Positions 49,257 to 64,000 of a stretch of DNA of 64,000 nt are shown one piece after another. Below the pieces are notes generated by a model. That model saw only the letters and a program-made list of their open reading frames with translations, did no database searches and was not told the origin of the DNA. Position 1 is the stretch's first letter, and every line of letters begins with the position of its first letter. The position numbers and the translations under genes were made by a program. This DNA is from Sphaeramia orbicularis (taxonomy: Eukaryota > Chordata > Actinopteri > Kurtiformes > Apogonidae), in contig NC_043964.1 in the NCBI RefSeq assembly GCF_902148855.1, positions 6,749,602 through 6,813,601 on the forward strand. Reading direction: 5' to 3'.

Positions 49257-49802
49257 GTTTTCAACCTTTTTTTACAAAGACATGCTTCAGGAAGCTTGAA
49301 GTTGTGTTGTTGGTCACCATGTGCTCTCAGGCCCCTTTGAAAATCCACAGTCAAAAGACACCAAACTAATCAAATGTCCATAAAAAGTAAACCAAAAAAA
49401 CACTTTACCACCAACAATGCTTTCATAGCACATGGATGGCAGCAGTATTTTGGTGATTTTAAGCAGATTTACAAGGAGACTCTACAGCAGGAAGATTAGT
49501 GGCAGCCATCTTGTGATGTCACCTACAAAAACTTAGACCAAACATCTTCTAAAGCACCAGGTTCCTTCTAAACTTTACACATTTACATACGTCAGTTATA
49601 AGTCTTCCACATAGTAGTTTAGTTTTTTGATATAAACACTTCAATATTCCTCATTTTCAAGAAAAAAAGAAACAAATGCACTAAATACTGTAGATTTCTG
49701 GCCTTTCCTTGGCTGCACCACGTCCTCCTGTTGGACCAGCTGCTGTGTTTGATCTGTAAATAATTATATGGACATCTAGTTATTTATCTATGTATGAATA
49801 TA

Positions 49803-50416
49803 CAGTCTACTCTCGTTAAACCGCCTGCCGTTTTACCGCCATTTTCACTCACCGCCGACCAAAACCATTGCACAAAAATCCCCAATGCATTATTCCATTA
49901 GCTACCGCCATTTCCACCTATCGCCATCCGCCAGCCCAGTTCCATGCACAAACAACACTTATACCATTTATTTCCCGACCGTTATACCGCCAGCGTGATT
50001 GCCATCGAATACACATAAATTTTAACAATGCACTGAAACAAACGCGCCAGACGCTGATCGCGACAAGCTACGAGTAGGTCTACGGAACGGCCACCATTCA
50101 TTTATCGCAGAACACTCGGTAGGTCAGGATGTCGGGAAGAGGACGTGGGATTAAGCCAAAGCCTCAAGATGATGGGGTGTCATTTCCCGACACGGTATAA
50201 TAATGCTTAAAAGGTTTCCCCACTTTAAATGATCCCTTACAACATAACAGAATCAAGATTTATTTAGAAACGCAATTACAACGGGTTAACGGAGGCAGCA
50301 TAGACATCATATAGTAAAGACATGCACATTATGGACGCAACCCGTTGTAACGCCATTTTCGCTATACCGCCAATTTGGCCGTGAACGGAAGTTGGCGGTA
50401 TAACGAGAGTAGACTG
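49803..50416. mobile_element. Tigger/pogo-like MITE
   Basis: TA target duplications at 49801-49802 and 50417-50418. The ends are CAGTCTACTCTCGTTA on both sides (inverted), with GGCGGTA-type inner repeats. There is no transposase. The 69-codon frame at 49868 is spurious. Confidence 0.9.
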
Positions 50417-51470
50417 TATGTATTTATTTATTTATTTCATACTAAAGCCAAATCAAACTGTCTTACCTGTGTCCCTGCTGACATTCTACAGCTGAATCTG
50501 TTCTGTGTCCTCAGTCTGAATCTGAACTCACTCTAACAGATGAACACTAGCTGTCCTTCGTCTTGTCCCATGTCTGTGTGTCTGTCTTCTCCTTGAATGT
50601 CCTCTATAAATGTCTCTTTTCTCTTCCTCCTGTCTGTCATTTTCTCTGTGTCACTCCGTGCCCTTCCTCTTTCTCATCTCCGTGTCGGACCTGAGCCGAT
50701 CCGTGTTTCCCATGTTCCGTGTCCGTCTCCCTCACCTTCTATTTCTCCGTTCCTGTCTCTAAATGGTTCTTCTGTAGCTCCATCATATGTTGAATTGTCA
50801 GACTCTGTCTCCACAATCATCTTTAAGGCTTTTGAAACTGCGCGTGGTTCCTGCAGAGTCTGCATTTCCTAATTCACAGTGACTGGTGCTGTATGCGTTG
50901 CCATGGGATATGGAGGCTCCAGTGCGAAAACGTTAAACCCAGTCCGTCATTTTTCAGAAAAAGCTGCTTAACTGTTTGTTTTTGGACTAAGGAAAGTAAT
51001 TCACACGATCTGCAACAGCTTCAACTACAGTATAACTGTGAAAACACGGAGTGACGGAAAATCTCGTCATTGGCGGGGAAAGAGTTAAGTTGTGGAAAAA
51101 ATGCCATATTTATTTATTTTCTCTCCCTCCCTCCATGAGTCTGTTACAGTGTGGCAACTCTACAGTACAATTTTGAAAACTGCACATTTCTTTCAGCTAC
51201 AAGCAATGCTTCATTTACATGTTGGTAAATGTCGGTGAAATCAAGGCATTATTTTATCAGTTTTAATGATAGGCAAAAAAAATAACGATATTCACCGATA
51301 TTACATTTTTATGCCAATATTGGGCCGATAATATCGATGGGCTGATATTATCGGACATCCCTAATAAAACCATAACAGCACAAACGAGAATTTTAACGGC
51401 ACAAACCAGCACAAACGAATGAGACTACTTATCCAGAGAATTTCATTGGGTGGGGGGCCAACTTCACGCA

Positions 51471-52787
51471 CGTACTGGGACGATGTTCAGAGTGCAGAAT
51501 ATGGATCATTTAATTGACTCTGTGGCAACAGACAAACCCATATTTGGTGCCACAACACTGTGGCAGTGGCAGCCATTTTTATTTACCTGGTAAAAGAATT
51601 CCTTGTAATTGTATGGTTTGTGTTTCTACCTCGGAGTTCTGGAAAATTTATTCCCATTGTTACGGTCTCCAAACGATAAGAAAGTAAACTGGCTCAAAGG
51701 AAAAGGAGACCCCAACATAAAGGAAGGACACCACAGAAAGTAAATGATTTAAAGGATTTTATTCACCAAATCAAACAAATGTAATCCAGATCATTAAGAA
51801 TGAAATCATTTCCAAAAAAATAACAGGAACTCAAAAGGCAATACGTACCAAAATAAACTCAAAGAACCAAAAGGACCTGGAGGTGCTGGCAAAAATTTAT
51901 AAAATGGAGGGGGAAGGCAGGCCACACCCTATAGGGACATTGAAGCATTTCCCCTTCCCGAACTGAAAAGAACTCATTCCACTAAATCTAAGAATGAAAA
52001 AGTTGACACCCCCCCCCCCCCAGGCCAAATTAAAAGAAATTAACTTGAACGTTAACTCCAGTTCTTCTGGCATTTGTGGCATTTGTCGGGCTATACTTAT
52101 GTATTTTTGACCTTTTGTATCTTATTCAACGCCATTTAATTGTGTGTCAATTTACGCCAAGATCTCCCGTTCACGTAACCCTAACCCTCAGTGTGTGGTA
52201 TTTGACGTATCGATTCAGGTTGGACAGGGGGCTAATAATGGCGTGAACATACATGTGGAAAACTATTAATGTGTACAGATAAAATGGCAATTAAAAGTGG
52301 CGTACAAATTGCACCCTGGGTATAGCACGCAAAATGCCAAAAGAACTAGTGTGACATACGCCATTTAATGAGGTCAGTCAAAAGTTCCCAGTAGTGGGGT
52401 GAACTGTTGAGATGTACTTAAACCAGACCAACACCTGGAGTTGGGGAGATACTCTGACCCGGTCATCATCGTTATAATCTGACCTTTGACAAAGTTCCTC
52501 AGGTCCTTATATAGATCATTTTGTGGATTTGAAAACTTTGGCTTCAATTATAAATGTTGGAAGAAATCAGAGACACATGAACATGGAGAAGATGCACCTT
52601 ATATAAAGACATCAGAAAATACAAAAGTTGGAAATGAGGGTTTAATGTTTACCAACGTGTCCGATCTGCATCTAATCAGTAACGAACACTGGAACTCAGA
52701 GAGAGGGGTGTTGGATTGGAGAGAAAACATGATGAATAAAGGAAAGAATCAGTGGAGTCGAGGCCATGTCTTCAGCTGCTGCTGTTC
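51471..52787 (-). other. Region between MULE-like copy 2 and SULT gene 3
   Basis: About 51580-51660 and 52050-52787 match sequence downstream of gene 4 (60970-61050, 61440-62163), so they are shared 3' flank. The part at 51661-52050 has a poly-C run (52009-52021) and no gene. A foldback MITE is listed separately. Confidence 0.5.
52058..52349. mobile_element. Foldback MITE, near-complete
   Basis: The left arm CCAGTTCTTCTGGCATTTG with CGGGCTATAC is matched by the inverted right arm GTATAGCACGC with CCAAAAGAACT. The same insertion lies downstream of gene 4 at 61443-61725. Confidence 0.75.
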
Positions 52788-60604
<7,817 letters not shown>

Positions 60605-62163
60605 GTTGAATCTGTCAATGATCAGGGGATGAAGTATTGGAAAATCCTGGCCTTTGGACTGTGGTGATGAGGGGAACACTGGTGTTGGTGTTCGTCCAAT
60701 GGGATCACAGGAGGACAGGACTCAAGACTCACCTGGAAGGAACAGTGTAGCTCAAGAAGTTCTGCGACATATAAACTTTGCGTGTGTTTGCTCATGGTGT
60801 TGTTACATGCCTGAGGGCATGTGTATGTATGTGTGTGTGTGTTTCCCCCAGGCCAAACTATAAGAAATGAACTTAAACATTTATTCCAGTTCTTATGGCA
60901 TTTGTCGGGCTATACCTACACATTTTTTGACCTTTTGCATCTTATTCAACGCCATTTGATTGTACCAATTTATTTACCTGGTAAAAGAATTCCTTGTAAT
61001 TGTATGGTTTGTGTTTCTACCACAAAGTTCTGGAAAATTTATTCGAATCATTTATTTAGGTTTTCTTTGTTTTGGTTTCAGAGTGAAATGATTTTATTAG
61101 AGCTGAAACTAACAATTACCTTCCCCCTTAATTAGTCTGTCGTTTATTTTATTGATTAATTGATTAGCTGTTGGCTTGTTCTTAAATTATTTTTCTTAAA
61201 ATGGATTTAAATGGGTTTTTACTTGACTTTGCAACAAAAACAGAAGTTGGGACACGATCTGAAATGCAATAAAACTTAGTCGTCTTTTCCACCAACATTA
61301 CCAGGAACTTTCATATCCGACTCAGTTCTGCTGAAAGTCTTTTGATCATATTCTGTAAATCCACTGGACGAGGTCCAGGCTGATTATCCAGGTAATTTAA
61401 CCCCTTGAAGACTGATCTCAATAAATAGCGTTTTAAGTCACTCCAGTTCTTCTGGCATTTGTCGGGCTATACCTACGTATTTTTGACCTTTTGTATCTTA
61501 TTCAACGCCATTTGATTGTGTGTCAATTTACGCCAAGATCTCCGGTTCACATAACCCTAACCCTCAGTGTGTGGTATTTGACGTGTGGATTCAGGTTGGA
61601 CAGGGGGCTAATAACGGCATGAACATACATGTGGAAAACTATTAATGTGTACAGATAACATGCCAATTAAAAGTGGCGTACAAATCGCACCCTGGGTATA
61701 GCACGCAAAATGCCAAAAGAACTGACATGACATACACCATTTAATGAGGTCAGTCAAAAGTTCCCAGTAGTGGGTTGGACTGTTCAGATGTAATTAAACC
61801 AGACCAACACCTGGAGTTGGGGAGATACTCTGACCCGGTCATCATCGTTATAATCTGACCTCTGACAAAGTTCCTCAGGTCCTTATATTGATCATTTAAC
61901 TGATTGGAAAACTTCAGCTTCAATTATAAATGTTGGAAGAATTCAGAGACACATGAATGTGAAGAAGATGCACTTTATACAAAGACGTCAGAAAATACAA
62001 AAGTTGGAAATGAGGGTTTAATCTTTACCAACGTGTCCAATCTGCATCTAATCAGTAACGAACACTGGAACTCAGAGTGAGAGGTGTTGGATTGGAGAGA
62101 AAACATGATGAATAAAGGAAAGAATCAGTGGAGTCGAGGCCACGTCTTCAGCTGCTGCTGTTC
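60605..62163 (-). other. Intergenic: 5' flank of gene 3 and 3' flank of gene 4
   Basis: The first ~150 bp matches other SULT 5' flanks. 60880-61060 and 61440-62163 match the 3' flank of gene 3. 61060-61440 is unrecognised. No other gene was seen. Confidence 0.5.
61443..61725. mobile_element. Foldback MITE, near-complete
   Basis: Arms CCAGTTCTTCTGGCATTTG and (inverted) CAGTTCTTTTGGCATTTTG, with CGGGCTATAC / GTATAGCACGC inside. It lies at the same position relative to gene 4 as 52058-52349 does to gene 3. Confidence 0.78.
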
Positions 62164-62526
62164 TTATTCCCAGATGAACTTCAGACCAGTGTCTCCAAGT
62201 TTCTCCTGAAGCATCCGATCGACTCGTTCACTCTGAGCCACAGTGAGCATGTTCTTCCAGTCACCGATCTGACCTGTGAAGAACAAGAGAAGAAGAAGAA
62301 GAATGAACCCGATGTTTGTGTAGAAGTCTGGACGGCGGTGGTAGATTGTTTTACCTTTACGCATGAAGTCACCGCTGAACCAGTCCCTTCTTAAAAACTC
62401 ATAATTGGCCTTGGAGTCTTTCTTCATGTTCTTGAACGTAGCTTTTTCTACGACTTGATCGATGCCTTCGTCACTGAGGTTCTTCCCCAAGAACCTGCAG
62501 ATCTTAGTGACCGCCCCCTTCAGGTC
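62164..62526 (-). CDS. SULT3-like sulfotransferase (gene 4, type B), last two exons
   Basis: Exon 5 (62526-62355, 172 bp) and the terminal exon (62273-62164, 110 bp) are intact. They keep [23 protein letters not shown] and GQIGDWKN, and end in FIWE. The last intron is 81 bp with a normal AG acceptor, is in frame and lacks stops, as in gene 2. The exon 5 stretch reads DWFSGDF where the others read DLGIGDF. Exons 1-4 must lie beyond 64000, or are lost. The intron at the window edge holds a hAT MITE and further hAT sequence. Confidence 0.8.
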   Translation of the reverse strand, partial: DLKGAVTKICRFLGKNLSDEGIDQVVEKATFKNMKKDSKANYEFLRRDWFSGDFMRKGKTIYHRRPDFYTNIGFILLLLLLFFTGQIGDWKNMLTVAQSERVDRMLQEKLGDTGLKFIWE

Positions 62527-62549
62527 CTACAAAGAAACAACAAGCAGCG

Positions 62550-62801
62550 TCAAAACCTTTCCGTGATGATGTCATTTCCATGAACAGAAATGAAGAAAGT
62601 TGAAGAACTTAGACCAAAAACCTTCTTCCTTCTATAAAGATCCGCAGTCATTTCAAATACTGAAGCTAATGAGTTATTTTCAGGAATAAATGCAGCATTT
62701 TTAGTCAAAATTGACTCCATTTTCTCTACATTGTCTAAAGGCTCCCACACTGTGTGATTTTTAACAATCTTATAAGTTAACAGCGAGCCACTGTATGACA
62801 T
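62550..62801 (-). other. Intronic frame shared by the SULT copies (gene 4)
   Basis: The longest version of the conserved frame (83 codons, from [15 protein letters not shown] through [11 protein letters not shown] to [13 protein letters not shown]). See the segments upstream of exon 5 in genes 1-3. Function is unknown. Confidence 0.3.
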
Positions 62802-63026
62802 GAAGTTTGTTGTGTTTCACATTGCACGATACTGTGTGTAGATTACACAATGAAAACACAAGTGAGTCAGAAAAACACTGTTGCTAATTCAAATACCAAC
62901 ATGTATTAACACATGTGACTTTTACACCAAAACACATCTGTCCTCATTGGTGCTTTAGTATCTTAAAGTTGTAAAACAACTGATGGCCGCTAGATGCTGC
63001 TCCAAAAAGTCCTGGTTCCCTTAGAC

Positions 63027-63128
63027 CACAGGTGTCAAACATGCGGCCTGGGAGCCAAATCCAGATCGCCAAAGGGTCCAGTTCGGCCCCTGGGATGAAT
63101 TTGTGAAATGCAAAAAATACACTGAAGA
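63027..63128. mobile_element. hAT MITE end (same insertion as in gene 2)
   Basis: Follows CCTTAGAC with CACAGGTGTCAAACATGC and matches 24214-24310 almost base for base. Another hAT starting at about 63129 interrupts it. Confidence 0.85.
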
Positions 63129-64000
63129 TAGGGCAACTCGATTATAGAAAAAAAAAAAAAAATCACGACTATTTTAGCAATAATTGAAATCACGATTATT
63201 AAAAACGATTATTTGTTAACCTGAAAGTTGTTTATTTTTTTCTTGCAAAACAATGTAAAATATACTCTTTAAACATAAATAAAGCTTTTAACCACTAAAG
63301 CAAAGTATGTTCACTTTTGTACGAAACAAAAAAAACCTTTGAATGCAAATAAGTATGCTGTAAATTCAAGTATGTTTCCTTTTCATAAATAAATAGTGCA
63401 CTGGAATTAAACTGCTATAGACTTGCCATAGAACTGAAGCAATTAAAAAAAAAAAAAAAAAACGTAAAGTGCAAATTATAAATTCAAGTATGTTCAATGT
63501 AGTATGAAACAGTAAATTCAGTGGCGTGCCGTGAGGTTTCAGTTCAGGCCTTCTGTATACAACAGCCATCTAGAATACGCATGTTAGGGTTATACGGGTT
63601 AGGTTAGGTTAATACGGGAGTTGCAGCGTAAAGAGATTCAGAAACTGAAGATTGCATTGCGGACGAAGTTGTTTTTATGTGTTTTAGTTTTTCATAAGAT
63701 TATGATAACAGTGGCGGTGGTTAAACTTTAAATGGTTAAAAAGGTTTGTTGTGTTAGTGGTCGGTGCGGACACAACTACAAAACACTTTTTGCACGTGAT
63801 GTGTTTTTGCTCTTCGTCTTCTTCATCAAACCCAAAGTGATTCCATACAATTGAATTTGACTTGCCTTTTTTGTTTACCAAGCACTTCTGCTGTGATTCT
63901 CCTGCCATTTTTCCAGACCACTAGGTACAACTTTCCTCTTGGGGTGGACCTGCCGGCTAGCAGGCAGCTATAGCTTAGAGGGGGGCGGGGCAGAGCAGCT
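63129..64000 (-). mobile_element. hAT sequence with BED zinc finger, runs off window
   Basis: It begins TAGGGCAACTCGATTATAG, with AATCACGATTATT-type arms typical of this hAT group. The minus-strand frame 63908-63684 encodes a BED finger: VWNHFGF, CKKC and HLKFNH. CAGTGGCGTGCCGTGAGG at about 63520 looks like the end of a second hAT nested here, so the finger may belong to either. The rest lies outside the window. Confidence 0.65.

Larger units (their letters stand above)
44959..49527 (-). mobile_element. Full-length LINE (Jockey/CR1 group)
   Basis: The target duplication AAAACTTAG is at 44950-44958 and 49528-49536. On the minus strand the order is 5' UTR, ORF1, ORF2 with endonuclease and reverse transcriptase, then a 3' UTR ending AATAAACTACTACTACTA. 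It is about 4.6 kb. Both ORFs have one visible frame disruption each and all catalytic motifs remain, so the insertion is recent. The clade (L2, Crack, Daphne or similar) was not resolved by eye. Confidence 0.9.
44499..51084. mobile_element. TTAA-target (piggyBac-like) element inside the hAT
   Basis: TTAA is at 44495-44498 and 51085-51088. The ends are CTCTTTCCCCGCCA on both sides (inverted). No transposase is present. Non-coding sequence around 49.5-49.8 kb and 50.4-51.1 kb belongs to it. It hosts a LINE and a Tigger MITE. Confidence 0.82.
44233..51363. mobile_element. hAT element, host of further insertions
   Basis: The 8-bp target duplication ATAAAACC is at 44225-44232 and 51364-51371. 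The ends are TAGGAATGTCCAATAT and, inverted, TAGGGATGTCCGATAAT. It splits the right inverted end of MULE-like copy 2. Its own sequence is only about 500 bp; the rest is the TTAA element and what that carries. Confidence 0.93.
36018..51470 (+). mobile_element. MULE/NOF-like DNA transposon, copy 2, with nested insertions
   Basis: The left end (36018-36530) has three ~145-bp direct subrepeats. The right end is their inverse: 51470-51372 continuing at 44232-44092, the two pieces separated by a hAT insertion and together about 240 bp with two subunits. Long inverted ends made of tandem subrepeats are known from foldback/NOF elements. Inside, a plus-strand coding region (39400-42319) has a transposase-like core and a C-terminal USP-like region. 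Insertions are hAT 37053-37869, hAT 38201-39327, a Rex3/RTE tail near 42360-42605, hAT 42894-43534 and hAT 44233-51363. Without them the element is roughly 5.5 kb. No 9-11 bp target duplication was found, so the outer limits are approximate. KDZ or another superfamily remains possible. Confidence 0.6.

Overview
The window looks like nuclear DNA of a teleost fish. It has spliced vertebrate-type genes with short conserved exons, and it is packed with families typical of fish genomes: hAT, PIF/Harbinger, TTAA-target (piggyBac-like), Tigger/pogo and Tc1 DNA transposons, LINEs, a tRNA-derived SINE, a BEL/Pao fossil, and long CA, TATC and poly-C runs. No bacterial gene organisation, CRISPR array or stand-alone RNA gene was seen.

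The host content is a tandem cluster of cytosolic sulfotransferase (SULT) genes of the amine-sulfotransferase/SULT3-like type, all on the minus strand. Gene 1 is at 8028-15960 and is a pseudogene. Gene 2 is at 23352-28137; its last 3' splice site is damaged. Gene 3 is at 52788-60604 and is intact, encoding 283 aa. Gene 4 is at 62164-62526; only its last two exons lie in the window. Every gene shares the same coding exon plan where visible (142, 206, 127, 95, 172 and 110 bp). Shared transposon insertions and indels pair gene 1 with gene 3 (type A) and gene 2 with gene 4 (type B). The A-B-A-B order implies that a two-gene block was duplicated after an older A/B duplication.

Region by region: 1-4320 holds hAT and LINE fragments, simple repeats and a tandem array. 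4325-7764 is copy 1 of a MULE/NOF-like DNA transposon, cut off beside gene 1. 16.4-22.9 kb between genes 1 and 2 holds three MITEs and two hAT elements with clear target-site duplications. 28.5-35.3 kb holds a LINE tail interrupted by a hAT, then a BEL/Pao fossil. 36.0-51.5 kb is copy 2 of the MULE/NOF-like element, swollen by insertions up to four levels deep (MULE-like > hAT > TTAA element > full-length LINE and a Tigger MITE). The window ends in hAT sequence with a BED zinc finger.

The most unusual item is this MULE/NOF-like element. It has long inverted ends built from ~145-bp tandem subrepeats. Downstream of a transposase-like core it carries a region with both the Cys box and the His box of a ubiquitin-specific protease (USP/UCH) fold. 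I found this by eye and it needs a profile search. Nearly all intergenic and intronic length is transposon-derived, and comparing paralogous introns gives empty sites that fix the borders of many insertions to the base.
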